From positions 57,235 to 121,234 of the forward strand of contig NZ_JBDOQU010000015.1 of the NCBI RefSeq assembly GCF_039839375.1: a DNA stretch of 64,000 bases, written 5' to 3'. A program made the position numbers and the translations under genes. Under the pieces are notes generated by a model. It saw nothing but the letters and a program-made list of their open reading frames with translations. It was not told the origin of the DNA and did no database searches. Every line of letters begins with the position of its first letter. Position 1 is the stretch's first letter. This document shows, piece by piece, positions 29,503 to 38,654 of the stretch. This stretch comes from JBDOQU01 sp039839375 (lineage in GTDB: Bacteria > Pseudomonadota > Alphaproteobacteria > DSM-16000 > Inquilinaceae).

Positions 29503-30327
29503 ATGGAGCCGGTGGGGGACGGAAAGATTTCGAAGAACGCGATCGGCGGGACGGCCGGCAGGACGACTGGCGGAACGGCCGGCGGGGTCGCGGACCGGGT
29601 GGCGCAGACGCTTCTGGACCGGATCGCGCAGGGCGATCTGTCGCCCGGCGAGCGGCTGCCGGGCGAACGGCATCTGGCCCAGCAGATGGCGGTCAGCCGG
29701 GTCTCGGTGCGCGCCGCGCTCCAGCAACTGAAGGCGCAGGGGTTCGTGACCGCCATCCAGGGCGGCGGCACGCGCATCGTCTCCTCCGCCGCGGCGATGG
29801 ACGACGCGCTGACGGCGCTCGTGCGCTCGCAGATCGACAATCTCCACGATCTGGCGGAGATCCGCATGGCGCTGGAGAGTTGGGCCGCGCGCCGGGCGGC
29901 CGAACGCGCCACGCCGGACCAGGTGGCGGAGATTGGCGAGGCGCTGGAGGCCATGGCGGCGGCCCCGCCCCGGCGGCCGGTCGGCGACGGCGGACGGCGG
30001 CAGCCCGACAAGGCGGTGGAGGACATGCGCTTCCACTTCGCCATCGGCAAGGCGGCGGGCAGCCCGGTCTATACCCACATCCTGTCGGTGATCCGGGACA
30101 TCCTCTCCCAGATGCTGGATTTCCACCGCTACCAGCTCTTCATGAAGCCGGATGACGACGCGACCGTGCTGCGCCACCACCGCGCCATCTTCGACGCCAT
30201 CGCCGGCCACCGCCCGGAACAGGCCGAAACCGCCATGCGCGCCCACCTCGCGTGGGTGCTGACCCATTATGACGAGGAGCGCGGACGGCGGGGGGATGGC
30301 GACGGGAACGAAGGCGGTGACGTCTGA
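29503..30327 (+). CDS. GntR-type transcriptional regulator, FadR subfamily
   Basis: A 274-aa regulator. The N-terminal winged helix is at about residues 25-95 (LPGERHLAQQMAVSRVSVRAAL), followed by an all-helical FCD ligand domain (DLAEIRMALESWAARRAAE, then HFAIGKAAGSPVY and the late HRAIFDAI). Members sense organic acids such as lactate, pyruvate or glycolate through metal-binding histidines. The start at ATG 29503 has GGAGG just before it. The 3' end of the gene is duplicated in degraded form at 31163-31225. Confidence 0.85.
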   Translation: MEPVGDGKISKNAIGGTAGRTTGGTAGGVADRVAQTLLDRIAQGDLSPGERLPGERHLAQQMAVSRVSVRAALQQLKAQGFVTAIQGGGTRIVSSAAAMDDALTALVRSQIDNLHDLAEIRMALESWAARRAAERATPDQVAEIGEALEAMAAAPPRRPVGDGGRRQPDKAVEDMRFHFAIGKAAGSPVYTHILSVIRDILSQMLDFHRYQLFMKPDDDATVLRHHRAIFDAIAGHRPEQAETAMRAHLAWVLTHYDEERGRRGDGDGNEGGDV

Positions 30328-30580
30328 TTCACCCATAGCATCGTGCGTGATATCAGCGTTGCGTTGGCAGAGGTTAGTTTTTGTCCGCTTTACAGCCAAA
30401 CCTAGACGCCACCAAACTCCAATCCTTACGCAGAATAAATTAAAGCGTGCGGGCAAATGTCAGAAGTTGCGAAGAACTCCATCTCATATGAAGAATAACC
30501 TGTTGCAATCTGAGGCGCGGCTAGGGGTCTACTAGAATGCTGCCAGAATTGAACTACACAGCCCTAAAGGGACTTCGCGC
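30328..30580. other. AT-rich gap before the orphan membrane protein
   Basis: About 250 bases, clearly richer in A and T than the surroundings, with no convincing gene. AAGGGA at 30567-30572 is the ribosome site of the next gene. The change in composition begins right after the GntR stop. Confidence 0.5.
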
Positions 30581-31105
30581 ATGAGTGAACACAAGCGAAC
30601 TCCATTTGCGTCGACAATAGGAGAAGCCGCACTGCGTGACGCGGCTAAAGAGCAGCGCGACATCATTATCGAGCTACAGTCTGCTGCTTTCGACCGCGCT
30701 GCGGCGTACACGAACTTGATAACTCTTGGAGGGTATGCTGGCGCTTTCACGCTTTGGTCATATACACGCGACCAGCTAGCTCCAACAGCCACCATCTTGG
30801 TGGCGCTCCTGTTGGGAATTTCATTGGCTACATTCGTATTTTTTGAAGTTTATAAAATGGTTTTGACATCAAAAGGTATGACCAAGCAGGTCCGCCTCCT
30901 TACAGCCGGGCATCCGCCATCAGAATTCCTACGGCGGTTGCAAAAACTTCGGAAAGAAGACCGAGAAGCAAAACTGACGAAGCTCATGCGCATCTGGAAC
31001 GTCGTCATGTACGTCTGCGTAGGTACCGGACTATCCGCTGTGGCTGTACTTTTCTATAACTTCTTCGCAATCCTACTCGGCTGGTCTCCGTGGCCGGGGG
31101 CCTGA
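30581..31105 (+). CDS. Hypothetical membrane protein of low GC content
   Basis: I do not recognise this 174-aa protein. It has an N-terminal helical cytoplasmic segment (residues 1-45) and two close membrane segments (about 47-64 and 68-92). A basic helical loop follows, then a third membrane segment near 140-163. AAGGGA lies eight bases before the ATG. Base composition and codon choice differ strongly from neighbours, and the gene is bracketed by two copies of the 3' end of the gntR gene. It was therefore probably acquired. A SLATT-like or defence-related membrane protein is conceivable, without direct support. Confidence 0.6.
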   Translation: MSEHKRTPFASTIGEAALRDAAKEQRDIIIELQSAAFDRAAAYTNLITLGGYAGAFTLWSYTRDQLAPTATILVALLLGISLATFVFFEVYKMVLTSKGMTKQVRLLTAGHPPSEFLRRLQKLRKEDREAKLTKLMRIWNVVMYVCVGTGLSAVAVLFYNFFAILLGWSPWPGA

Positions 31106-31109
31106 AGAT

Positions 31110-31171
31110 CAGCGTCCAAACATCGCTCCTACTCCGCCGAGACGGCAATGCCCTTGTTTGGTTGGACGCTG
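31110..31171. repeat. Inverted repeat after the low-GC gene
   Basis: CAGCGTCCAA at 31110-31119 is the reverse complement of TTGGACGCTG at 31162-31171, with about 42 bases between. It may be a terminator-like hairpin or an end of the inserted segment. The right arm overlaps the degraded gntR 3' end. Confidence 0.45.
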
Positions 31172-31225
31172 CCCCATTATGAGGAACGGGGACGGCGGGG
31201 CGATCAGCCGGCGGAGGCAGGTTAG
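31163..31225 (+). pseudogene. Remnant of the 3' end of a gntR-like gene
   Basis: Translated in frame this reads WTLPHYEERGRRGD and then a short tail to a TAG. It matches the end of the intact regulator (WVLTHYDEERGRRGD) with one codon missing and several substitutions. No other part of a second gntR copy is present. The remnant ends inside the 3' end of the convergent AraC gene. Confidence 0.6.
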
Positions 31226-32301
31226 GCCACCCGCCCCGACGGGGCCCGCTCCCGCGCCGCCATACGCCAGGCCGCCGGCGGCATGCCGGTCGACCGTTTG
31301 AAGGCCCGGCTGAACGCGGCTTCGGATTCGTAGCCCACATCGGCCGCGACGCCGGCGATTTTCGCCTCCCCGCAGGTCAGCATCCCGGCGGCGATCTGCA
31401 TCCGCCAGTTCAGCAGGTAGGTCATCGGCGGCATTCCCAGCGCCGCGGTAAAGCGTTCAGCCAGGATGGTGCGGGAGACGCCGGCCTCCCTCGCCAGATC
31501 CGGCAGGGTCCAGGGACGGCCCGGATCGCCGTGGAGGAGGCGGATCGCCCGGCCGACCTGCGGGTCGCCCAGGCCCGCCAGCCACCCTCTCGCGCCGTCC
31601 GCCAGGCTTTCCGCGTGAAGCCGGACGACCTCCAGGAAGATCAGCTCGCTCAGCTTCGCCAGGATGCCGCCGCCGCCGATGCGCCCGTCGCGGCTTTCCT
31701 CGATGATCGCCCCGATCAGGAAACCCAGCTTCCCGCTTTTCTTCGAGTAGCAGCCGGGGATGTGGAGCATCCTGGGCAGCGCCTGAATGAGCGGGTTGAA
31801 GGGCCGGGCGTCGCAGCCGAGGAAACCGCACAGGAGCCGCGTCTTCTCCGGCCCGCCGCCCTGCTGCTCCACCACGAAGGGCATGGCCCTGTCCAACCGC
31901 GGCAGGTAGAGCGCCGGATCGGCCGTCGCCTGCGCCGCCGCGCGCATCCGGGGCGCGCTGGAGAAGACATGGGGATCGCCCTGCGGGAAGACGGCCACGC
32001 TGCCCTGGGTCAGGCGCACTGGCTCCGCCCCCGTCTCCGTCAGGCCGGCCCAGCATTCGCCGGCGACCACCACGTGATATTCGATCACATGCTGCGCGCC
32101 CGGCATGACCATGGAGGCCAGTTCCGCCGCCGGCGGGGTTTCCGCGACCCAGGGCGAGGAGGCCCGCACATCGAAGAAGAGCGCGCCGGAAAGCCGGACC
32201 GTCCTCAGCACGTCGGAGAGGATGTCGGCCTCGGCAGGCAGGCGCTGGGCGGGGCAGCGAACATCCGGACGCTGGGGCAATGTTGGCGGACGCGCGGTCA
32301 T
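31222..32301 (-). CDS. AraC family transcriptional regulator with cupin domain
   Basis: A 359-aa regulator with an N-terminal cupin ligand domain (about residues 20-190; HVIEYHVVVAGECW) and a C-terminal double helix-turn-helix of AraC type (about 255-350). The first helix unit includes LAREAGVSRTILAERF and the second VGYESEAAFSRAFKRSTG. The CGFLGCDARPFNPL segment is typical of the cupin_6 group. It is divergent from a methyltransferase gene by 185 bases, which is the likely target. The ligand is unknown. Confidence 0.87.
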   Translation of the reverse strand: MTARPPTLPQRPDVRCPAQRLPAEADILSDVLRTVRLSGALFFDVRASSPWVAETPPAAELASMVMPGAQHVIEYHVVVAGECWAGLTETGAEPVRLTQGSVAVFPQGDPHVFSSAPRMRAAAQATADPALYLPRLDRAMPFVVEQQGGGPEKTRLLCGFLGCDARPFNPLIQALPRMLHIPGCYSKKSGKLGFLIGAIIEESRDGRIGGGGILAKLSELIFLEVVRLHAESLADGARGWLAGLGDPQVGRAIRLLHGDPGRPWTLPDLAREAGVSRTILAERFTAALGMPPMTYLLNWRMQIAAGMLTCGEAKIAGVAADVGYESEAAFSRAFKRSTGMPPAAWRMAARERAPSGRVA

Positions 32302-32486
32302 TCCCGTTCCCTACCCTCCCGTCTAGAGATACGGCGCCTCCGGAAGGCGGACAGCAAGGGCATTCCGCATCCGTTAACAGCGACCGTGTCGGACCGACCG
32401 CCGGAGGCTGCCGTCGGGCATTTCAGCGCCTTTCGGGCGCGACCCGTCGGTGAGCACGGTCACAATCGGCAAAAGGACCAGGTAAG
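32302..32486. promoter_or_regulatory. Divergent promoter region of the AraC and methyltransferase genes
   Basis: A 185-base region between divergent starts. No clear operator palindrome stands out. AGGACCAGG before 32487 is the only plausible ribosome site for the methyltransferase. Confidence 0.4.
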
Positions 32487-33566
32487 ATGAATGTGATTTT
32501 ACCAAATATTGAGCCGGATGAGCAGCGTCTGGAAGAGTTCGCCGGCAAGGTGATGGGAGATATCGGCGGCGCGCTGGCGACGCTCCTCTCCTATATCGGC
32601 GACCAGACCGGCATCTATCGCGCGCTGCGGGAAAAAGGCCCCTGCGGTTCGGCCGATCTGGCCCGCGCGACCGGCGTGGACGAGCGGTATCTGCTGGAAT
32701 GGCTGAGCGCCCAGGCCGCCGCCGGCTACGTGACCTATGACGAGGATGACGATGCGTTCTCCCTCACGCCGGAGCAGGCGATCGTCCTGTCGGCCGAGGG
32801 GCATCCGGCCTGCGCGCAGGGTTTCTCCCAGACCGTCGTCTCGCAATATGCGACACACGATAAGGCGATCGAGATCTTCAGGTCCGGCGCCGGCCGGTCC
32901 TGGGGCGAACATCATGCCTGCTGCTTCCGGGGCGTGGACCGTTTCTTCCGGGCGGGCTATGTCGCCAATCTGATCCCGTCCTGGCTGCCGGCGCTGGACG
33001 GGGTGGTGGAGAAGCTGGAGGCGGGAGGAAAGGTCGCCGATATCGGCTGCGGCCACGGCTCCTCGACCGTGCTCATGGCGCAGGCCTTCCCGAAATCCAC
33101 CATCTACGGCTTCGACTTCCACGCGCCCTCCATCGCGACGGCGCGGGAGAACGCGATCGAGGCCGGCGTGATGGACAACACCTGGTTCGGCACGGTCACC
33201 GCCAAGGACTATCCGGAGAAGGATTTCGACCTCATCTGCGTCTTCGACGCCCTGCACGACATGGGCGATCCGGTCGGGGCCGCCCGTCATATCCGGGAGA
33301 GCCTGAAGCCGGACGGCACGCTGATGCTGGTCGAGCCGCTGGCCGGCGACCGGCTGACCGAGAACCTCCACCTGATCGGCCAGCTTTTCTATTCCGCCTC
33401 CACCCTGATCTGCACCCCGGCCTCCCGCTCGCAGGAAGTCGGGCTGGCGCTGGGCGCGCAGGCCGGGGAGAAGCGGCTGACGGCGGTCCTGAAGGAAGCC
33501 GGCTTCACCCGCATCCGCCGCGCCACCGAAACCCCGACGAACATGGTGCTGGAGGCGCGACCGTAA
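32487..33566 (+). CDS. Class I SAM-dependent methyltransferase with winged-helix N-terminus
   Basis: A 359-aa protein. Residues 25-110 form a winged-helix dimerisation domain (LREKGPCGSADLARATGVDERYL in the middle), as in Rv2258c-like and O-methyltransferase-related enzymes. The SAM-binding motif I is VADIGCGHGSSTVLMAQ near residue 185, followed by the acidic motif II FDFHAPS and motif IV DLICVFDALHDMGDP. The substrate is unknown. It is divergent from an AraC regulator that probably controls it. Confidence 0.87.
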   Translation: MNVILPNIEPDEQRLEEFAGKVMGDIGGALATLLSYIGDQTGIYRALREKGPCGSADLARATGVDERYLLEWLSAQAAAGYVTYDEDDDAFSLTPEQAIVLSAEGHPACAQGFSQTVVSQYATHDKAIEIFRSGAGRSWGEHHACCFRGVDRFFRAGYVANLIPSWLPALDGVVEKLEAGGKVADIGCGHGSSTVLMAQAFPKSTIYGFDFHAPSIATARENAIEAGVMDNTWFGTVTAKDYPEKDFDLICVFDALHDMGDPVGAARHIRESLKPDGTLMLVEPLAGDRLTENLHLIGQLFYSASTLICTPASRSQEVGLALGAQAGEKRLTAVLKEAGFTRIRRATETPTNMVLEARP

Positions 33567-33582
33567 CTCGGGGCAAAAGTAC

Positions 33583-33620
33583 AGAACTACCTGATTCGAG
33601 AAAAACTACGATGTAGTTCT
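33583..33620. promoter_or_regulatory. AT-rich inverted repeats, candidate operator or terminator
   Basis: AGAACTAC (33583-33590) is repeated as the complement GTAGTTCT (33613-33620). A nested AACTAC-GAT-GTAGTT hairpin lies at 33604-33618. There are thus three half-sites of the same motif directly after the methyltransferase stop. Confidence 0.35.
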
Positions 33621-33741
33621 CATTTATGAGTTGAAGAATGGTTTGGTCGATAGGAAACTGGGAGATGCGGGCTTCGGTCCGCCTCTTTTGTGCGGGGCCC
33701 GGGACGCAGCCTCGATTCAGCGGCGGGGAAGGCTTATATTC

Positions 33742-34005
33742 ATGGCCATGGCGCGCTCGCGGACACAGGCTGAACCACCCGACGATCTCTCCGCCGTGCT
33801 GCGGCGGATCGAGCCGGTGCTTTCCGCGCTTACCGACGAAGTCGCGGGAATGCGGAAGGAGCTTGCCGCCGTGAAGCTGGACGTGGCCGAGCTTAAGGGC
33901 CGTGTCAGTTCCACGCCCACCGGCCTGCAACTCATCGCCATCAACTTCACCACCATCATCGCCGTCTTCGGCCTTTCGGTCGCCATGGTCAGCCTGATCC
34001 GCTGA
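33742..34005 (+). CDS. Small hypothetical protein with coiled coil and C-terminal membrane segment
   Basis: An 87-aa protein from the ATG at 33742 (a second ATG lies at 33748). Residues 12-55 form a heptad-patterned helix (LSAVLRRIEPVLSALTDEVA). Residues 66-85 form one membrane segment near the C-terminus, so it is probably tail-anchored in the inner membrane. I do not recognise a family. Longer frames from further upstream start inside AT-rich non-coding sequence. Confidence 0.55.
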   Translation: MAMARSRTQAEPPDDLSAVLRRIEPVLSALTDEVAGMRKELAAVKLDVAELKGRVSSTPTGLQLIAINFTTIIAVFGLSVAMVSLIR

Positions 34006-34086
34006 CGCCTTTCCCTTCCGGCCGCCCTTCCCGCCCCCTATAGTCCGCGCCGGTTTCCCGAGGCGCGGGGGCGCATTGGTTTGAGC

Positions 34087-35628
34087 ATGTTGGGGAAGGT
34101 GGCCTCCGTCGGGGGGTTGACGCTGGCGAGCCGGGTGGCGGGGTTCGTGCGGGACGTCGTGACGGCGGCGCTTCTGGGCGCGGGGCCGGTGGCCGACGCC
34201 TTCTTCGTCGCCTTCCGGCTGCCCAACCATTTCCGCGCGCTGTTCGCCGAGGGCGCGTTCAACGCCGCCTTCGTGCCCCTTTTCTCCAAGCGCCATGTCG
34301 AGGAAGGCGCGGCGGCGGCCAAGCAGTTCGCCGAGCAGGTGCTGGCGGTGCTGCTGGCCGTCCAGCTTCTGCTGCTGGTCGTGTTCGAACTGGCGATGCC
34401 GGCCTTCATCCATGTCTTCGCGCCGGGCTTCGTGGACGATCCGGTGCGGTTCGACCTGGCGGTTCTGTTCACCCGCATCACCTTCCCCTATTTGCTGCTG
34501 ATCTCCATCGTCTCGCTCCTGGGCGGCATCCTGAACAGCCTGGGGCGGTTCTCCGCTGCCGCCGCCGCGCCGATCCTGCTCAATCTCTGCCTGATCGCGG
34601 CGCTCTTGTGGCTGAGTCCCCATGTCGCGACGCCGGGCCATGCGCTGGCCTGGGGCGTGCTGGCGGCGGGGGTGGCGCAGTTCGCGCTGCTGGCCTGGGC
34701 GGCGCGCCGGGCGGGCATGGCCTTGCGGCTGCCCCTCCCACGGCTGACGCCCGGCATCCGCCGGTTCCTCAAGGTTCTGGGGCCGGCGGCGCTGGGGGCG
34801 GGCGTGGTGCAGATCAGCCTGTTCGTCGACACGCTGATCGCCTCCCTGCTGCCCGCCGGGTCCGTCTCCTTCCTCTATTACGCTGACCGGATCAACCAGC
34901 TTCCGCTGGGCGTCATCGGCGTCGCGGTCGGCACGGTGCTGCTGCCGGAGCTGTCGCGGCGGCTGAAATCGGGCGACGATGAGGGCGCGTCCTTCCAGCA
35001 GAACCGCGCTATCGAGCTGTCGCTGACCCTGACCCTGCCGGCCGCCGCCGCCTTCCTTGTGGCGGCCGGGCCGATCCTGTCGGCCCTGTTCCAGCGCGGC
35101 GCGTTCACGGCCGCCGACAGCGCCGCGTCGGCCGCCGCGCTGACCGCCTACGCCATCGGGCTGCCCGCCTTCGTCATCGTCAAAAGCCTGCTGCCGGGCT
35201 TCTATGCGCGGGAGGACACAGGCACGCCGGTCCGGATCGCCATCGCCGCCGTGGCGGTGAACATCGCGCTGAAGCTGGCGCTGATCGGGCCGTTCGCCCA
35301 TGTCGGCATCGCGCTGGGCACCTCCGCCGCCGCCTGGGTCAATGCCGGGCTGCTGGGCTGGACGCTCCATCGGCGCGGGCTGTTCCGGCCCGACGAACGG
35401 CTGAAGCGGCGGCTGCCGCGCCTCCTGCTGGCCGTCGCCGGGATGGCAGCGGCGCTGGTGGGGGCGGAGATCCTGCTGTCGCCGCTGTTCGACGGAACGG
35501 CGGCCGAGCGCGGGCTGGCGCTGGCGGCGCTGGTCGGCATCGGCGCGGCGGTCTTCGGCGGCCTTGCGCTGGCGCTGGGCGCGGTGCGGCCGAGCGACCT
35601 TCGGGGCCTGCGACGGGCGCGCGGCTGA
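34087..35628 (+). CDS. murJ: Lipid II flippase MurJ
   Basis: A 513-aa MOP-superfamily protein with about fourteen membrane segments, which moves lipid II across the inner membrane for peptidoglycan synthesis. The N-terminus (SRVAGFVRDVVTAALLGAG, then AFFVAFRLPNHFRALFAEGAFNAAFVP) is a strong MurJ signature and includes conserved Arg residues of the central cavity. The ATG at 34087 is preferred to the TTG at 34081. polA follows 54 bases downstream. Confidence 0.95.
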   Translation: MLGKVASVGGLTLASRVAGFVRDVVTAALLGAGPVADAFFVAFRLPNHFRALFAEGAFNAAFVPLFSKRHVEEGAAAAKQFAEQVLAVLLAVQLLLLVVFELAMPAFIHVFAPGFVDDPVRFDLAVLFTRITFPYLLLISIVSLLGGILNSLGRFSAAAAAPILLNLCLIAALLWLSPHVATPGHALAWGVLAAGVAQFALLAWAARRAGMALRLPLPRLTPGIRRFLKVLGPAALGAGVVQISLFVDTLIASLLPAGSVSFLYYADRINQLPLGVIGVAVGTVLLPELSRRLKSGDDEGASFQQNRAIELSLTLTLPAAAAFLVAAGPILSALFQRGAFTAADSAASAAALTAYAIGLPAFVIVKSLLPGFYAREDTGTPVRIAIAAVAVNIALKLALIGPFAHVGIALGTSAAAWVNAGLLGWTLHRRGLFRPDERLKRRLPRLLLAVAGMAAALVGAEILLSPLFDGTAAERGLALAALVGIGAAVFGGLALALGAVRPSDLRGLRRARG

Positions 35629-35682
35629 AGCTGTTTCCAGAGGCGGTGGCGCGCCGGGCGGACGCCGCTTATAGTCCCGCCC

Positions 35683-38538
35683 ATGACCGAGACGAACGCC
35701 CCCGCGCCCGCCGCCCCGGCCCTCGCCGGCGCCGAAACCGCCCCGTTGGAAACCGGCCCCGCCGCCGGCCCCAGGACCTACTACCTGGTGGACGGTTCCG
35801 GCTTCATCTTCCGCGCCTTCCATGCGCTGCCGATGATGAACCGGCGGTCCGACGGGGTGCCGGTCAACGCCGTCTATGGCTACGCCAACATGCTCCTGAA
35901 GCTGCTGGCCGACATCAAGGCCGACCATGTCGCGGTCGTGTTCGACGCCTCGCGGGAGAATTTCCGCAACGCCATCTACGCCGACTACAAGGCCAACCGG
36001 GCCGAGCCGCCGGAGGAGCTGATCCCGCAATTCCCGCTGATCCGGGAGGCGACGCTCGCCTTCGAGCTGCCGATGGTCGAAAAGGAAGGCTACGAGGCCG
36101 ACGACCTGATCGCGACATATTGCCGGCTGGCGAAGGAGGAAGGGTCGAAGGTCGTCATCGTCTCCTCCGACAAGGACCTGATGCAGCTCGTCGGCGACGG
36201 CGTCACCATGCTGGACCCGATCAAGAACAAGGTGATCGACGAGGCGGAAGTGGTGGAGAAGTTCGGCCTGCCGCCGAAATGCGTCGTCGACATTCAGGCG
36301 CTGGCCGGAGACCCGGTGGACAACGTTCCGGGCGTGCCGGGGATCGGGGTCAAGACAGCCGCGCAGCTTATCTCCGATTATGGCGACCTGGACAGCCTGC
36401 TGGCCCGGGCGCATGAGATCAAGCAGCCCAAGCGCCGGGAAAGCCTGATCCAGTATGCCGACCAGGCCCGCATCTCCCGCGATCTGGTGCGGCTGGACGC
36501 CCATGTCGACGCGCCGCTGGGGCTGGACGGCATGATCGTCGACCCGCCGGACCGGACGCGGCTGGTCGCCTTCCTGGAGGCGCAGGGCTTCCGATCGATC
36601 ACCGCCCGGGTGCAGGCGGAGCTGGACGGCACGGCCGACACGCCGCCGACGCCCGCCATCGACCCCGCGCCCGTCGTCGCGCCGGGCGAGGGCTCCTATG
36701 AGCTGGTCCAGGACGAGGAGTCTCTCAAGGCCTGGATCGATCGCGCGGTGGAGGCCGGGACGGTCGCCTTCGACACGGAGACGAACTCGCTGGACGCCGC
36801 CATCTGCGATCTGGTTGGCGTCTCCCTCTCCGTCACGCCCGGGGAAGCCTGCTACATCCCGATCTGCCATGTCGGGGCCGAGAGCCAGGGCGCGCTGGCG
36901 CTGGACGGCGAGGCCGCCGCCCAGCCGGCGCCGAAGCAGATCCCGCTGGAGCGCGTGGTGGCGCTGCTGAAGCCGCTGCTGGAGGACCCGTCGGTCCTGA
37001 AGGTGGGGCACAATCTGAAATACGACTATCTGGTGCTGGCCCGCCACGGCGTCGACACGCAGCCGGTCGACGACACCATGCTGCTGTCCTACGTGCTGGA
37101 CGGCGGCGCTCACGGCCACGGGATGGACGAGCTGGCGCAGCTTCATCTGGGCCACAAGACGATCAGCTTTTCCGAACTGTGCGGCACCGGCAAGAAACAG
37201 ATCACCTTCGACCGGGTGCCGCTGGACAAGGCGCTGGCCTATGCCGCGGAGGATGCCGACGTCACGCTGCGCCTCCACCGGCTGCTGAAGCCGCGCCTGC
37301 TGGCGGAGCGGATGACGACGGTCTACGAGACCATCGAGCGGCCGCTGGCCCGCATCGTCGGCCGCATGGAGTTCGAGGGCGTCAGGATCGACCGCCAGGT
37401 GCTGGCCGGCCTGTCGGCCGAGTTCGCCGGGCGATTGGCGGCGCTGGAAACCGAGATTCACGGGCTGGCCGGCCGCCCCTTCAATGTCGGATCGCCAAAG
37501 CAGCTCGGTGAGGTGCTGTTCGACGAGATGAGCATCCAAGGCGGAAAGAAGGGCAAGACCGGCGCCTACGCGACAGGCTCTGAGATCCTGGAGCCGCTGG
37601 CCGTCCAGGGGATCGAAATCGCGCGCAAGGTGCTGGACTGGCGGCAGCTTTCCAAGCTGAAAGGCACCTATACCGACGCGCTCCAGACCCAGATCAACCC
37701 GAAGACCGGCCGCGTCCATACCTCCTTCAGCCTCGCGGCGACCAACACCGGCAGGCTGTCCTCGAACGACCCGAACCTCCAGAACATCCCGATCCGGACG
37801 GAGGAAGGCCGGAAGATCCGCTACGCCTTCGTGGCGGAGGAAGGCTGCAAGCTGATCTCTGTCGACTACAGCCAGATCGAGCTTCGGCTGGTGGCGGAGA
37901 TCGCGGGCATCGGCGCGCTGAAGCAGGCTTTCCATGACGGCACGGACATCCATGCGCTGACCGCCAGCCAGGTGTTCGGCGTGCCGCTGGCGGAGATGAC
38001 GGGGGAGACGAGGCGCAAGGCCAAGGCGATCAATTTCGGGATCATCTACGGCATATCGGCCTTTGGCCTCGCCAACCAGCTCGGCATTCCGCAGAGCGAG
38101 GCGTCGGTCTTCATCAAGGCCTATCTGGAGAAATTCTCCGAACTGAAGGTCTGGATGGACGAAACCCGGCGCACGGCGCGGGAGAAGGGCTTCGTCACCA
38201 CGCTGTTCGGCCGGAAATGCCATGTGCCGGGAATCAAGGACCCGAACCCGGCGCGACGCGGCTTCGCCGAGCGGCAGGCGATCAACGCGCCGATCCAGGG
38301 CACGGCGGCCGACATCATCAAGCGCGCCATGGCCCGCCTGCCCGACGCGCTGGAGGAAGCCGGCCTGAAGGCCCGCATGCTGCTCCAGGTCCATGACGAG
38401 TTGGTGTTCGAGGCTCCGGAGGCGGAGGCCGAGAAGACGGCCGAGATTGCCCGGCGCGTCATGGAAGCCTCCGCCACCCTCGGCGTGCCCCTGGTCGCCG
38501 AAGCCGGCATCGGCGACAACTGGGCCGCCGCGCATTGA
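35683..38538 (+). CDS. polA: DNA polymerase I
   Basis: A 951-aa polymerase for Okazaki fragment processing and repair. Domains in order: an Ala/Pro-rich start (about 1-28); 5'-3' exonuclease (about 29-300; VDGSGFIFRAFHALP, EADDLIATY, DPVDNVPGVPGIGVKTA); 3'-5' exonuclease (about 350-540) with the intact acidic motif AFDTETNSLD, so proofreading is expected; polymerase with motif A VDYSQIELRLVAEIAG, motif B RRKAKAINFGIIYG and motif C VHDELVFEAP. Length is typical of alphaproteobacterial PolA. A large open frame on the opposite strand is a composition artefact. Confidence 0.97.
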   Translation: MTETNAPAPAAPALAGAETAPLETGPAAGPRTYYLVDGSGFIFRAFHALPMMNRRSDGVPVNAVYGYANMLLKLLADIKADHVAVVFDASRENFRNAIYADYKANRAEPPEELIPQFPLIREATLAFELPMVEKEGYEADDLIATYCRLAKEEGSKVVIVSSDKDLMQLVGDGVTMLDPIKNKVIDEAEVVEKFGLPPKCVVDIQALAGDPVDNVPGVPGIGVKTAAQLISDYGDLDSLLARAHEIKQPKRRESLIQYADQARISRDLVRLDAHVDAPLGLDGMIVDPPDRTRLVAFLEAQGFRSITARVQAELDGTADTPPTPAIDPAPVVAPGEGSYELVQDEESLKAWIDRAVEAGTVAFDTETNSLDAAICDLVGVSLSVTPGEACYIPICHVGAESQGALALDGEAAAQPAPKQIPLERVVALLKPLLEDPSVLKVGHNLKYDYLVLARHGVDTQPVDDTMLLSYVLDGGAHGHGMDELAQLHLGHKTISFSELCGTGKKQITFDRVPLDKALAYAAEDADVTLRLHRLLKPRLLAERMTTVYETIERPLARIVGRMEFEGVRIDRQVLAGLSAEFAGRLAALETEIHGLAGRPFNVGSPKQLGEVLFDEMSIQGGKKGKTGAYATGSEILEPLAVQGIEIARKVLDWRQLSKLKGTYTDALQTQINPKTGRVHTSFSLAATNTGRLSSNDPNLQNIPIRTEEGRKIRYAFVAEEGCKLISVDYSQIELRLVAEIAGIGALKQAFHDGTDIHALTASQVFGVPLAEMTGETRRKAKAINFGIIYGISAFGLANQLGIPQSEASVFIKAYLEKFSELKVWMDETRRTAREKGFVTTLFGRKCHVPGIKDPNPARRGFAERQAINAPIQGTAADIIKRAMARLPDALEEAGLKARMLLQVHDELVFEAPEAEAEKTAEIARRVMEASATLGVPLVAEAGIGDNWAAAH

Positions 38539-38553
38539 TGCCGCAAACCTAAA

Positions 38554-38646
38554 ACCACCCTCACCCCCAACCCCCTCTCCCGCAAGCAGGAGAGGGGGCT
38601 ATTGGACTCCCTCCCCTGCAACGCGGGGGAAGGTCGGGGTGGGGGT
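38554..38646. repeat. Palindromic repeat, family 2 (CCCTCTCC type)
   Basis: Complementary purine- and pyrimidine-rich arms (CCCCCTCTCC against GGAGAGGGGG and CACCC against GGGTG). Other copies are at 40452-40550, 47624-47751, 53273-53379, 61351-61459 and 63812-63870. It lies between the converging polA and lysR genes, where a hairpin could stop transcription from both sides. Confidence 0.7.
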
Positions 38647-38654
38647 AAACCCGC

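Noticed and set aside
28420..30327. A 635-codon plus-strand frame that seems to join the DMT gene region with the GntR regulator
   Set aside because: The first half is the wrong phase of the DMT transporter gene. Only the part from 29503 is a real protein, with its own ribosome site.
33505..38535. A 1676-codon open frame on the minus strand opposite polA and murJ
   Set aside because: It runs antisense to two clearly conserved genes, is full of Arg, Gln, His and Gly as expected from the reverse of GC-rich codons, and has no recognisable domain.
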